Source: Candidatus Merdivicinus faecavium (GTDB taxonomy: Bacteria; Bacillota; Clostridia; Oscillospirales; Ruminococcaceae). Taken from it: a stretch of DNA of 64,000 nucleotides. Below, one piece after another: positions 33,957 to 43,639 of the stretch (position 1 is its first letter; every line of letters begins with the position of its first letter). Under the pieces are notes generated by a model. The model was not told the DNA's origin and did not search any database. It saw only the letters and a list, made by a program, of their open reading frames with translations. The stretch is from contig DVKD01000028.1 in NCBI GenBank assembly GCA_018716285.1, positions 1 through 64,000 of the forward strand, read 5' to 3'. Both the position numbers and the translations under genes were made by a program.

Positions 33957-36900
33957 TCACCCCTGCGGCAGGACAAACCTCCCCTCATCCTCCGCGGCGC
34001 ATCCTCTGCGGACGGCGGCGCGCAAGCCCGCCTCAGCCGCGCCGGCAATGACCGAGCCGGTGCGCTGGAAACCGAAGAGGCGGTAGACTTCCCGCACGAG
34101 GTCCTCCTTGGGCAGGCTGATCTGCCGCTCCAGGACATACCGGACCGCATTGGCGAACTCCTCCGGCGGGATATCCTCGGCGTCGCGGCGGAAATCATCC
34201 GCACCCGGCACGCCCGGCACCCGGAAATCCGCGTACTTGCGCGGCCCGCGGCGGCGGCTCCAGTAGAAGGTGCGGTCCTCCCAGCGGGTCTGGCTGCCGG
34301 GCAGCTTTTCGAGAAGGGGGGCGAAGCGGCGCTCCACCTTTGCGGTCATCCGGGTGATGCCCCAGGCGTTCATGACCCTGCGGCAGAGGAGCTCGCCGCT
34401 GACCGGCGCCTCGGCCTCGAGGACCTGCTTCATCTGGGCGAGGATCTCCCCGTCGTGCTCCGGCAGGCAGAATTCCTCCACCCCGGCCGGACGCTCGGGC
34501 AGCTTGCAGACGACGTAAGGGGCACGTTTCTCCTCGGGCTCCGGCTCCCGTTCGAACCGCGCCTGATCCAATTCGGGCGGGCGGCGCTCCTCGGGCGGCG
34601 GGAGGGGGGCTTGGCGCTCCTGGCGCAGAGCATTCTCAATTGCATCGCGGATGCGCCCAATCTCCCGGACCGGATCCTCCCGCCATTCCAGCACCCAGAC
34701 GTGGTGCAGCTTCCAGCCCAGGGAGCGCAGGACGCTCTCCTGGTTCATGTTACGGTCGCGGGCCGTCTTGCCGGCCTTGTAGGAATTGCCGTCGCAGAGG
34801 ATGCCGAGGAGGTATTCCCCGGGGCGGCGCGGGTCGACGACAGCCAAGTCGATGCGGAAGGCGGAACAGCCGACGTGGGTCCGCACCTCATACCCCAGCC
34901 GCCGCACATGGGAGGCGAGCAGCTCGGCAAAGGGGTCCCGCTGCACCGAAAGCTCCTGCGCCGGGGTGGCGAGGGCGGCGTAGCCCTTTTCGGCGAACTC
35001 GAGGAAGGCCTTGAGCCCGGCGACCCCCTCGGCCCGGGTGCGGGAAAGGTCGATCTGGCTTGCGCGGAGGGTCGAATAGACCTTCATCTCCCGCCGCGCG
35101 CGGGAAACGGCGACGTTTAAGCGCCGCCAGCCGCCCTCCCGGTTGAGGGGGCCGAAATTCAGGGCGACCCGCCCGTCCTCATCCGGCCCGTAGCCGATGG
35201 AGAAGAGGATGACGTCCCGCTCGTCGCCCTGGACGTTTTCGAGGTTCTTGACAAAGATCGGCTCCTCCGCGGCCGCGTTTTTCTCCTCGAGGCCGGGGTG
35301 CTCGGCAAACGCCTCGAGCAGCAGGTCTTCAATCAGGTTCTGCTGCACCGCGCTGAAGGTGACGACCCCGATGCTCTCCTTTGCGAGCCGGTCGTCCGAA
35401 AGGCGGCGGAGGATTTCCCCAACGACCGCCTCGGCTTCGGCGCGGTTTTGCTTGCTCCGGCCGCGGTCGTAGCTGCCGCCCACCGGCACGAGGCTCACCT
35501 TGCTTTCGAGGTCGCACGGGGAGGGGAAGGTGTAGAGGTTTCCGTAATACTGCCGGTTGCTGAAGGCGATGAGGCTCTCGTGCCGGCTGCGGTAGTGCCA
35601 GCGCAGGTGCTCCTCCGGCATTGAGAGGGCGAGGCAGTCGTCGAGGATGCTCTCGAGGTCCTCCTGCTCGAAGTCCTCCCCGCTCTGTGGCGCATTGGTG
35701 AAAAATGCGGTGGGCGGGAGCTGCTTCGGGTCGCCGACGACGATGACGTTCTCGCCGCGCGCGATGGCGCCCACCGCCTCGCAGGTGGGGAGCTGGCTCG
35801 CCTCGTCGAAGATGACCAGGTCAAAGGGCGGGTACTGCGGGTCGATATACTGGGCCACCGAGATGGGGCTCATCAGCATACAGGGGCAGAGCAGCCGCAG
35901 AAGGTTCGGGATGCTGTCGAAAAGGCGGCGGATCGAGAGGGCGCGCCCGCCGCTGCGGATGGCCTTCTGGAGGATGCCGGTCTCGGAGGAGGCGGCGATC
36001 CCGGCGGAGGGTGCGGGGATCCGGGCCGAAAGCCGGGCGATAAGCTCCCGGCGGGTCAGCTGCTCAAAATCGCTGCTCATCCGGCGGAATTTGCGCACCT
36101 TGGCCTCAAACATCTCGCCGTGGAAGCCGGAGAGGGCGGGCTCCGACTCGATCATCGCGTCGGCGCAGGCGGCATAAAGCCCCCGGTGATAGGAAGCCAT
36201 CAGCTGTTCCGGCTCGACTGCCCCGCTGCGGCAGGCAGCCGCGAGGACACGTAAGCCCTCCCCGACCGCCCGCTGTTCGGCGGCGATCCAGCTGCACCAG
36301 CCGCGCAGGAGGGAGAGGTTTTCTCCCCAGCGCCGCTGCCGTTCCCGCAGGAGGGCGAGCTGGCCGCCCTCCTCCTGCTGCGCGGTCCGAATCCGGCCGA
36401 GGCTCCAGATGCGCTCCGCTTCGCGCTTCATCTCCGCAAAGCTCTCGACGAGCGCGCCCAGCTCGGCGCCGGCGGCGTCGTCAGGGCCGGTCCGGTTGGA
36501 GAGGTAGCAGCGCGCCGCATTGGTAAGAAGCTCCCGCCGCGCTTCGGGGCTGTCCGCCAGCCCGGCGGCAGCTTCCTGCAGGCGGCAGCCCTTTTCAAAG
36601 CTCTGCTCGAGGGTGCGCCAGTCCGGCTCGCGCTCCTTCCAGAGCGGCCCGAACCGCGCCGCGAAAACCCGCTCCTTCCCCGCAATGATGCGGGTGCCCT
36701 GGTCGTACTCGGCCAGGAGGTTTAAGCCGCTCTCCACCTGCTCCTTCAAAAGCGACTTTGGATCCTTCGCAAGCGCCCGGAGCGACTTGAGGACCTTATT
36801 CTGGCCGAAGATGCGGGGCAGGATCCAGCTGTCCGACGCCTGTTCCCACTCCCTGCGGGCGGTCGGCTCGTTGAAGAGGAGGATCTCTTTCTGATAGGTG

Positions 36901-39686
36901 ATGAGCAGCGCCTCGCGGGCGGCGTCCCGGCGTCTCCCGCCGCCGCAGAGCTCGTCGAGCTCCTCCCGGAGGGGGGAAAGCTCCCCGCCGGTGACAAGGC
37001 AGGCCGGAAGACCGCTGTTTTCCCGCAGCTGCCGGGCGAAATCGACAATCCCCGCAAGGTAGCGCGCGCTGCCGTCGGCCGGAAGGCCGAGCTTTCCGCA
37101 GAAGGAGGCAAGCAGCGTCTCCGTCCGCTCGATCGACTCCCCGAAAGCGGCAAGGCGGCTGCCCAGCTCGCTGCGGACCGAGGAGCTGTAGGCGGAGAGC
37201 TGCCACTCCCGCAGCGGATGCCCGGCAGGGCCCCCGCAGGCGATGGCGGCGGCCTGCATTTCCTCGGCGATATCCTCCCAAACCTGGACGGTGCGGGCAG
37301 TCAGGCCCTCCACCTCCTCAGGCAGGAAGCAGATATCGGCGGGGGCGTCCAGGCTCGCCTCGTAGCGGGTGATCGCCTCCCAGGCGGAGAAGCCGCAGGG
37401 GCGCTGCCGGTGAAGGGCCGCGACATAGGCGTTGAGTTCCTGCCGCAGCGCGTAAAGCCGCTCGGCCTGCTCCTCGTAATTTTCGGCCGGGCGGATGTGG
37501 CCGATGGCGAGGGCCTGCTGGAGCTGGGAGAGGACGTCCCGCTTCTTGGCCTTATTGGAGTGCAGCTCGAGGGCAAAGGGGCCGAGGCCGATCTTTTCGA
37601 GCCGCTTCTGGACGACTGAAAGGGCGGCCATCTTCTCGGCGAGGAAGAGGACGCTCTTGCCGTGATAGAGGGCGTTGGCGATGATGTTGGTGATGGTCTG
37701 GGACTTGCCGGTGCCGGGCGGGCCGTGGAGGACAAAGCTCTTTCCCTGCCCGGCCGCGCAGATGGCGGCGAGCTGAGAGGCGTCGGCTGTGATGGGGACG
37801 GCCATATCGGCGGGACGGTACTCCTCGTCGAGCCGCTCCGGGGCGGGGAATTCGCCGTCCGGCGCCCACTCCATCCGGCCGGACATGAGGCTGCGGACGA
37901 TCTTATTGCGCTTTAAATCCTCAGCCCGGTTGCGGATATCGCTCCACATGATAAACTGGCTGAAGGAAAACAGGCCGAGGAAGGCGCGCTTTTCGATATC
38001 CCAGCGCGGCTGGCCGGCGGTTGCCCGGCGGACGGCGGAAAAAACCGCTTCCAGGTCGGCTCCCTGACGGTCATGCGGCAGCGAATCCAGGCCGGGAATG
38101 CTGATGCCGAAATCCTGCCGCAGCATCTCGAGGAGGGTGATGTTCATCTGGGGCTCGTCGTCCCGCATCCGCACCACATATCCGTACGGCGGGGTTTTGC
38201 GGACAATCTCGACGGGCAGCAGCACAAGCGGGGCATAGCGCGGCTTTTCGCTCAGCTCCGATTCGTACCATTTGAGAAGGCCGACGGCCAGGTAGAGGGT
38301 GTTCGAGCCGTTTTCCTCCAAACTCAGACGGGCCTGGCGGTACAAATAGGTCATGGCGGGGGCGACCTCCTGCTCGGGCAGGAAGGCATGCAGCAGCCCC
38401 GCTTCCAGGTCGGAGGCGGCGATCAGCGGGATTTCGGGCTGATCCTCGTCCAAGCGGAAGAGCCTGCGCTCCTCCCGGACGAGCTTCCATTCCTCCGGGC
38501 TTCCGGCGACCCGGAATTCGGTCCCGGCTGCAACTGCGTCCCCAAGGGAGGCGCAGTCGGGGGTGATGAGCTGTAAGGCGCTGCGGGTCACCCGGAAATT
38601 GATGAGCATGTTGCGCAGGCTCAGGTCGAGCAGCCGGCGCTCCCAGAGCTGCTGGCGGGAGAGGACGGGCTCCGGCGCGGGACGCGGCTGGGCAGCCCCC
38701 TGCCCCCCTTCCCCCAAAAGGGGCGCGATGCCGCCCTCGCGGGCGCGGCTGATGTCCAGCAGGAAGAGGAAGCTCCCGTCGAGCACCCGCCCGCAGACAA
38801 GCGCGCAGGCCTCTTCGAAGCTGTCCTCCTGGCCCCGGGCAGCCGCCGCGGCGTCAAACAGGAGGATTTCGGCAGTCCTATCCCCATTTGGCTCCCAGAC
38901 TGACGGCAGGTCGTCCTGAATGCTCTCGGCAAAGCGGCGCTCCTCGAGCCAGCAGCCTGCCGACACGGTCTCTTCCTCAAAAATCACCAGCGGGTGAAGG
39001 CCCGCGGCCTCCAGGCAGGCGCAGCTGAGGAGGGTGAACTCGAGAGTGCTCCCCTCGCCGCCTGCAAACAGCGCGGAAGCGGGGCGGGCCTGCGGAAAAT
39101 GCTCCCCGGCTTCGGCCAAGGCCAATTTCCGCGCCCGGATGGCCTCATAGATTGCCCTTGTCTGCAAAAGGACAGCCCCGCTGCTCTGGCTGCGGTAACC
39201 GGCAAAGTCCTCCGCGCCCCATCCGGCGAGAAGCTTTCTCCCATCCGCAAGCAGTTCCCCGACGCCCGGATCTCCGGGCAGGACGTAGGCGGCGGTCAGC
39301 TCCGGAAGGAGCTCCCGCCCCGGCCATTGGTGCGGGGAAAGGAGGGTGACCGGGCAGCTTTCGCGGAGCAGCTCCCCCTCTTCCCCGTCGGCGGACAGCA
39401 AGATCTTCCCCTCGGTCTGCTGCGGGAGGGCGGCGAGGAACTCCCCGGACAGGCGCAGCCCGGAAAGGTCGAGCTGCACCCGTTCCCCCGCCGGGAGGAA
39501 GGGCAGCTCGCAGCTCCATTCCGCGGCAAAGGCCGGCTCGAATTCCAGCTTGACCTGCAGCCCGCTCAGCGGCTCCTCCCCCGCGTTCAGGAGGATCAGC
39601 CGCTGGATCAGCGGGAGGCGGTTCTGCTCCATCGCGCAGTTCACGATGCTGCTCCACAAAATATCAGCTGTCAGCCGCCCGTCCAT
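33957..39686 (-). CDS. Giant DUF4011 / SF1 helicase / Vsr-like nuclease / DUF3320 protein (hhe-like)
   Basis: A 1909-aa protein. Residues 1-340 are a novel-looking region (beta-sandwich, then a possible transglutaminase-like fold). DUF4011 starts near 347 with WERRLLDLSLRNMLINF. SF1 helicase motifs follow: FVLHGPPGTGKSQT (about 657), FDEASQLPTCEAVG (about 1295) and RLNVAVSRARREM (about 1530). A Vsr-like nuclease lies near 1600-1690 (FRIDLAVVDPRRPGEYLLG, then LRSLGWKLHHVWVLEW). DUF3320 ends the protein. This order matches the single-gene anti-phage system named hhe (HEPN-helicase-Vsr), as I recall it. AGAAGGG lies 8 nt before ATG 39686; the GTG at 39695 is too close. Function is inferred. Confidence 0.85.
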   Translation of the reverse strand: MDGRLTADILWSSIVNCAMEQNRLPLIQRLILLNAGEEPLSGLQVKLEFEPAFAAEWSCELPFLPAGERVQLDLSGLRLSGEFLAALPQQTEGKILLSADGEEGELLRESCPVTLLSPHQWPGRELLPELTAAYVLPGDPGVGELLADGRKLLAGWGAEDFAGYRSQSSGAVLLQTRAIYEAIRARKLALAEAGEHFPQARPASALFAGGEGSTLEFTLLSCACLEAAGLHPLVIFEEETVSAGCWLEERRFAESIQDDLPSVWEPNGDRTAEILLFDAAAAARGQEDSFEEACALVCGRVLDGSFLFLLDISRAREGGIAPLLGEGGQGAAQPRPAPEPVLSRQQLWERRLLDLSLRNMLINFRVTRSALQLITPDCASLGDAVAAGTEFRVAGSPEEWKLVREERRLFRLDEDQPEIPLIAASDLEAGLLHAFLPEQEVAPAMTYLYRQARLSLEENGSNTLYLAVGLLKWYESELSEKPRYAPLVLLPVEIVRKTPPYGYVVRMRDDEPQMNITLLEMLRQDFGISIPGLDSLPHDRQGADLEAVFSAVRRATAGQPRWDIEKRAFLGLFSFSQFIMWSDIRNRAEDLKRNKIVRSLMSGRMEWAPDGEFPAPERLDEEYRPADMAVPITADASQLAAICAAGQGKSFVLHGPPGTGKSQTITNIIANALYHGKSVLFLAEKMAALSVVQKRLEKIGLGPFALELHSNKAKKRDVLSQLQQALAIGHIRPAENYEEQAERLYALRQELNAYVAALHRQRPCGFSAWEAITRYEASLDAPADICFLPEEVEGLTARTVQVWEDIAEEMQAAAIACGGPAGHPLREWQLSAYSSSVRSELGSRLAAFGESIERTETLLASFCGKLGLPADGSARYLAGIVDFARQLRENSGLPACLVTGGELSPLREELDELCGGGRRRDAAREALLITYQKEILLFNEPTARREWEQASDSWILPRIFGQNKVLKSLRALAKDPKSLLKEQVESGLNLLAEYDQGTRIIAGKERVFAARFGPLWKEREPDWRTLEQSFEKGCRLQEAAAGLADSPEARRELLTNAARCYLSNRTGPDDAAGAELGALVESFAEMKREAERIWSLGRIRTAQQEEGGQLALLRERQRRWGENLSLLRGWCSWIAAEQRAVGEGLRVLAAACRSGAVEPEQLMASYHRGLYAACADAMIESEPALSGFHGEMFEAKVRKFRRMSSDFEQLTRRELIARLSARIPAPSAGIAASSETGILQKAIRSGGRALSIRRLFDSIPNLLRLLCPCMLMSPISVAQYIDPQYPPFDLVIFDEASQLPTCEAVGAIARGENVIVVGDPKQLPPTAFFTNAPQSGEDFEQEDLESILDDCLALSMPEEHLRWHYRSRHESLIAFSNRQYYGNLYTFPSPCDLESKVSLVPVGGSYDRGRSKQNRAEAEAVVGEILRRLSDDRLAKESIGVVTFSAVQQNLIEDLLLEAFAEHPGLEEKNAAAEEPIFVKNLENVQGDERDVILFSIGYGPDEDGRVALNFGPLNREGGWRRLNVAVSRARREMKVYSTLRASQIDLSRTRAEGVAGLKAFLEFAEKGYAALATPAQELSVQRDPFAELLASHVRRLGYEVRTHVGCSAFRIDLAVVDPRRPGEYLLGILCDGNSYKAGKTARDRNMNQESVLRSLGWKLHHVWVLEWREDPVREIGRIRDAIENALRQERQAPLPPPEERRPPELDQARFEREPEPEEKRAPYVVCKLPERPAGVEEFCLPEHDGEILAQMKQVLEAEAPVSGELLCRRVMNAWGITRMTAKVERRFAPLLEKLPGSQTRWEDRTFYWSRRRGPRKYADFRVPGVPGADDFRRDAEDIPPEEFANAVRYVLERQISLPKEDLVREVYRLFGFQRTGSVIAGAAEAGLRAAVRRGCAAEDEGRFVLPQG

Positions 39687-39902
39687 ATCCGTCACCCTTC
39701 TCTCTGTTGTTTTTGATATCGTTTCCCCTTCATTTTATCCCAGAAGGCGGCCCTTCGTCAACCGGATTTCTTCGTGATTTCAGACAAACTTTCCCCGCCT
39801 TCCCCTGCGATCTTTGACCCTCCCGGACGTTTCGGCAAACCTGCCAAAAAGCGGCCTCAGCGGGCACTTTCAGGGCAGTTTTTCAGGATATTTCGCACAA
39901 AA

Positions 39903-39931
39903 AAACCGTCCATCGGGAAGATGGACGGTTT
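39903..39931 (-). terminator. Terminator of the M23 peptidase gene
   Basis: AAACCGTCCATC / GATGGACGGTTT with a 5-nt loop, followed by a T-run on the minus strand. Confidence 0.9.
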
Positions 39932-39951
39932 GTGAATTTTCTGTTTCCGGT

Positions 39952-41745
39952 TCAGTTCAGGTAGTTGAGGGGGTTCATGCGGGAACCGTTGATGCGGACC
40001 TCGAAGTGGCAGTGGTTGCCGAAGGAGTAGCCGGTGCTGCCCGCGCCCGCGATGACCTGACCCTGCGAGACGGTCTGGCCGACCGAAACATTGAGGGTCG
40101 AGTTGTGGGCGTAAAGGGTCTGGACGCCGTTGCCGTGGTCGATGATGACCGCCTTGCCGTAGGAGTCGTACCAGCCGGCGAGGACGACGGTGCCGCTGGC
40201 GGAGGCGACGATGCCGGTGCCGTAGGGGCAGGCAATGTCGATCGCCCTGTGGCCCGAGCTGTAGTAGCAGCTGATATAGCCGCCGCTGCTGACCGGCCAG
40301 ATAAAGGTGCCGCTGTAGCTGCCGGTGCCGGTGGAAGAGGAGAGGACCCGGCCGCTCGCATAGGTGACCTGCTGCTTGGTGCCCTCCACAACCTTTTTGG
40401 TGACGGGCTCCTGGATAACTTCGGTCTCCAGGACCTCGCGGTTGGTTTCATAACCGTCGATGTACTCGACAGAAGCCGTGACCTGGCAGAGGCCGTTCTG
40501 GCCCTCCTGCACGGTCTTGGTGTAGCCGACGTACTGGCTGCTGTCCTGGGTGGTCTCGGTCTCGTAGGCGACCTCCTCGGTGGTCACCTCGGTGCGGGTG
40601 ACGCGGACCGAAAGGAAGGGCTTCTCGGTGGAGATCAGGGCCTCCTGGCCGATAAAGCAGTTCTCCTCGATATCGGGGTTGAGCGCCTTGAACTCGGCGT
40701 AGGTGAGGCCGTTCTTGTTGGCAATCTGGATGGGGCTGTCGCCCTCTTCGATGGTGTAGGTGCGTTCCGCCGATTCGGTCGAGAGGAGGAGATCCTGCAT
40801 CTCCTCATTGGAAATCAGGCTGTCTTTGAGGTACAGGCCGTCTTTGAGCTCGATCGTTTTCACAAAGGAAACGACCTCGCCCTCAGCGCCGGTGCGGTAC
40901 TTGTCGAGGGTCGAATCCAGAATCTCCTCGATCAGAGTGGTGTCGGTGACGGCGCCGTAAAAATCGCCGTCGATATAGAGGCCCTGCGCCTCAAAAATAT
41001 CCTCATTGGACATCCGGATCAGGCTGTCGGTCATCTTGTCCGCATCCGAAATCAGCTCAGAGTTGACTGCGACAACGGAAAGTTCCGGATCGATTTCGAT
41101 ATTGGCGGCCGTGCCGTCGGTGTGGATGATCCGCTGGCGGAGCATTTCCTGGGCGGTGGTGAGCACCGACTCATCGGTAATGTAGCCGACATGTTCGCCC
41201 TGGCTTGTCACCTCAAGGGCGTAATCCACCCGCGTGGCGGCGCCGACGACGTTGACTAAAACCAGAACGCCGAAAACCGGCGCGGCATAGTTGAGGATGG
41301 TCGTAAAAAATCTGCTGTTGTTGCGCACGCCGCAATACACATAGGCTGCGGCGCTGCCCGCGCCTTCCTCCCGGAATCTCCGGAAGATCTGGCCCGGCGC
41401 ACGGTACATCTTGACAAAAGGCATCGCGGCGTTCCGGCAGAAGCGTCCGCCCTCTTTGCGCAGCAGGGAAGCGGCCTTGCGGGCATTCCCTCCGATCAAC
41501 GCGGCCGCCTTTCCGAATGCTTCCGCACAGGTTCTGCGGAAGCCGCGGCTGCTTTCCTCCGCAGCCCGGGCGGTATAGAGGCAGAGGCTCTTGGCCTGTC
41601 CGCCCGCCGCGTGAAACGCTTTATGAAGAAGCTGCCCGGCTTTTTGACGCAGGGCGCTTTGTTCAAGCTTGTCCTGTATGTAATTCCAGCTGGAATCGGT
41701 CTTTTCTTTCAAGTCAGAAATCCATTTTCCAACCTGCAAAGCCAT
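39952..41745 (-). CDS. LysM-G5-M23 peptidoglycan endopeptidase
   Basis: A 597-aa membrane-anchored wall hydrolase. Residues 1-145 are a basic cytoplasmic tail, and one membrane helix spans about 148-168 (ILNYAAPVFGVLVLVNVVGA). Outside come a long linker, a LysM domain (YTIEEGDSPIQIANKNGLTY), a G5 domain (about 390-470) and the M23 domain, with zinc motifs GHRAIDIA (HxxxD) and NHCHFEV (HxH). It should cut peptide cross-links of peptidoglycan. The long cytoplasmic tail is unusual. A WalR-type site lies at its promoter. Confidence 0.93.
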   Translation of the reverse strand: MALQVGKWISDLKEKTDSSWNYIQDKLEQSALRQKAGQLLHKAFHAAGGQAKSLCLYTARAAEESSRGFRRTCAEAFGKAAALIGGNARKAASLLRKEGGRFCRNAAMPFVKMYRAPGQIFRRFREEGAGSAAAYVYCGVRNNSRFFTTILNYAAPVFGVLVLVNVVGAATRVDYALEVTSQGEHVGYITDESVLTTAQEMLRQRIIHTDGTAANIEIDPELSVVAVNSELISDADKMTDSLIRMSNEDIFEAQGLYIDGDFYGAVTDTTLIEEILDSTLDKYRTGAEGEVVSFVKTIELKDGLYLKDSLISNEEMQDLLLSTESAERTYTIEEGDSPIQIANKNGLTYAEFKALNPDIEENCFIGQEALISTEKPFLSVRVTRTEVTTEEVAYETETTQDSSQYVGYTKTVQEGQNGLCQVTASVEYIDGYETNREVLETEVIQEPVTKKVVEGTKQQVTYASGRVLSSSTGTGSYSGTFIWPVSSGGYISCYYSSGHRAIDIACPYGTGIVASASGTVVLAGWYDSYGKAVIIDHGNGVQTLYAHNSTLNVSVGQTVSQGQVIAGAGSTGYSFGNHCHFEVRINGSRMNPLNYLN

Positions 41746-41763
41746 CGCTGCTCTCTCCTCTCA

Positions 41764-41780
41764 GTTACAATTCGGTTACA
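41764..41780 (-). promoter_or_regulatory. WalR-type direct repeat
   Basis: On the minus strand TGTAAC-N5-TGTAAC (TGTAACCGAATTGTAAC), a full match to the WalR (YycF) consensus TGTWAH-N5-TGTWAH. It lies just downstream of the -10 box, within the start-site region of the M23 gene, a position that fits repression better than activation. Confidence 0.75.
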
Positions 41781-41789
41781 ACAGTTCCT

Positions 41790-41817
41790 ATTATAACATA
41801 TTCTCGGGAAATTGCAA
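41790..41817 (-). promoter_or_regulatory. Promoter of the M23 peptidase gene
   Basis: On the minus strand: TTGCAA (41817-41812), 16-bp spacer, TATAAT (41795-41790). Confidence 0.85.
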
Positions 41818-41960
41818 CCTTTTTGTTACCGCTTTTTCATCAAGCAGCGGCTTTTCATGGATTTGCACAATAAAATTAAACTGGTATTGTTATTTTGACG
41901 TGTTATGGAAGCGAATTTCTCTCGAACGGCGACATTTTTTCATCATCGGCCTTCTATTTA

Positions 41961-43070
41961 TTACAAACTGGTTACATTCTCTTCGAATTCATCAAGCAGC
42001 GTACCGATAATGGCGTTGGAAACAAGGAAGCCTTCCGGCGTCAGACAGAAAAGCGGGCCCGCCCGCATCAGCCCCGCCCTGCGGAAGGAATCCGCCCGCT
42101 TTTGGAGCCGCGCGCAGGCAGCCTCCGGAAGGCCCAGCTTCCGCAAATCCACCCCGGCCGCCAGACGCAGCCCCAGCATCAGCCGTTCTGCGGGGCCGCC
42201 GCCCGGGCCGTCGTCCACGGTATTTGTCCCCCCGGAGATGAGGTAGGCGTCCAGCCCGCGGGGATGGTAAAACCGCCGCCCTTCCAGCAGGGAGTGCGCG
42301 GCCGGACCGAAGCCGATATAATCCTCCGCCTGCCAGTATTTGAGGTTGTGGCGGCATTCCTCGCCCGGCTTTGCAAAATTGGAGATCTCGTACTGGGCAA
42401 ACCCCATGCGGGCAAGCTCTCGGACCGTCTGCAGGTAGAGGTCCGCCGCCGCATCCTCGTCGGGGCAGAGGCGCTGCATGCCGTTCCGGGCGAAGGGGGT
42501 GCCCGGCTCGATCTTCAATAAATAAGCGGAAATATGCCCGACTCCCGCCGCGGCGAAGCTTTCGAGCGTCCTGTGCAGCGATTCCGGCCCCTGGTGCGGG
42601 ATGCCGAGCATCACGTCGAGGCTGATCCGCGCAAAGCCCGCCTCCCGCGCCTCCCGCACCGCCTCCCCGATCCGGGCGGCGGAATGGCGGCGGCCAAGGG
42701 CGGCAAGCTCTTTTTCGTTTGCGGACTGCGCCCCGAAGGAGATGCGGTTGGCCCCCGCCTTCCGCAGGGCGGAGAGCCAGCCGGGGGAAACGCTGTCGGG
42801 GTTCGCCTCGGCGGTGATCTCCCCCTCGAGGGCGAAGACCTCCCGGCAGGCCGCGATCATCTCCCCCAGCAGCTCCGCCTCCATCATCGACGGGGTGCCG
42901 CCTCCGAAATAGAGGCTGTCCGCCCGCAGCCCGCGGCCCGCATAGCTTCGGATCTCCCGCAGGACGGTATCGGCGTAGGCGCGACGCCCGCTGCGGTCGG
43001 TGACCGAGTAGAAGTCGCAGTAGCCGCACTTGGAGGCGCAGAACGGGATGTGGATGTAGAGCCCGGTCAT
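41961..43070 (-). CDS. hemW: Radical SAM heme chaperone HemW
   Basis: A 369-aa protein. LYIHIPFCASKCGYCDFYS holds the CxxxCxxC cluster motif with the Phe typical of HemW, YFGGGTPSMM binds SAM, ITAEANPDSVSPGWL and NRISFGAQSANEKELAALGR are family segments, and a HemW-type C-terminal domain follows (MLGLRLAAGVDL). HemW binds heme and delivers it to membrane proteins; older annotations call it coproporphyrinogen III oxidase. Its ATG overlaps the upstream gene stop by four bases (ATGA). It is not next to lepA here, unlike in many Firmicutes. Confidence 0.94.
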   Translation of the reverse strand: MTGLYIHIPFCASKCGYCDFYSVTDRSGRRAYADTVLREIRSYAGRGLRADSLYFGGGTPSMMEAELLGEMIAACREVFALEGEITAEANPDSVSPGWLSALRKAGANRISFGAQSANEKELAALGRRHSAARIGEAVREAREAGFARISLDVMLGIPHQGPESLHRTLESFAAAGVGHISAYLLKIEPGTPFARNGMQRLCPDEDAAADLYLQTVRELARMGFAQYEISNFAKPGEECRHNLKYWQAEDYIGFGPAAHSLLEGRRFYHPRGLDAYLISGGTNTVDDGPGGGPAERLMLGLRLAAGVDLRKLGLPEAACARLQKRADSFRRAGLMRAGPLFCLTPEGFLVSNAIIGTLLDEFEENVTSL

Positions 43071-43402
43071 CTGCCCCCCACCTTTCCCGCGCCATGCCGC
43101 GCCTGAAGCGATGCCGCCGCCCAGAAGCTTTCAGCCAGCCGCCACGCTGCGGCGGCAGCGGCAGCCCCGCTGAAAATCAGGCTGAACGCCTTCGTATTGC
43201 CGGCGCTCACCCCGCCCAGCGCGCAGCGCAGCAGGAAATACCCGATCCCGGCCAGTATAATGAATGCCGTGCGGCAGCTTTCCTCCACTGCGGCAAAGGC
43301 TTCCCAAACGCTTCCGAGCAGCAGTTCGGCCAGAAGAAGGCAGAGCACGGCCAGAAAGCCCTCCATCCCGTACCGCCAGCGCCTTTCCCGGATTCCATGC
43401 AT
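43067..43402 (-). CDS. Small membrane protein of unknown function
   Basis: A 111-aa protein with three hydrophobic segments (MEGFLAVLCLLLAELLLGSV, AFIILAGIGYFLLRCALGGV and SLIFSGAAAAAAAW) and basic ends. AAAAGGAGG lies 8 nt before the ATG at 43402 (MHGIRERR); the ATG at 43408 is only 2 nt away and less likely. Its stop overlaps the hemW start (ATGA), so the two are translationally coupled. I recognise no family. A role beside heme delivery is possible from the coupling alone. Confidence 0.6.
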   Translation of the reverse strand: MHGIRERRWRYGMEGFLAVLCLLLAELLLGSVWEAFAAVEESCRTAFIILAGIGYFLLRCALGGVSAGNTKAFSLIFSGAAAAAAAWRLAESFWAAASLQARHGAGKVGGR

Positions 43403-43639
43403 CCTCATCTCCTCCTTTTCCCTATCATTGTATCATATTTACAGCATTTTGCAACCAATATACAAATGCAATACACATACAGGATGTGCGGAAATGCGCG
43501 CAGCAGGATTTTTCGCCCAATTTCACAACAATTTTTTCCAGTTTTTCCGTCAATTCGATACGCAAGTTTTGTAAATAGAAGCGGCATTTAGAAAATATTG
43601 ATAATTTTGTAAAAAAACAAGAAAAAATATATGATTTTC
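43403..43639. other. AT-rich divergent intergenic region
   Basis: About 240 nt of AT-rich sequence between the divergent hemW operon and the GH25 gene. It contains the GH25 promoter at its right end and single TTTTGTAAA half-sites, but no complete WalR box. No gene is seen. Confidence 0.5.

Noticed and set aside
39814-41259. 481-aa plus-strand ORF
   Set aside because: Antisense to the well-supported M23 peptidase; Val/Ala/Gly/Asp-rich shadow composition.
41992-43095. 367-aa ORF in another frame of hemW
   Set aside because: Arg/Gly/Pro-rich shadow of the true hemW frame, which has all radical SAM motifs.
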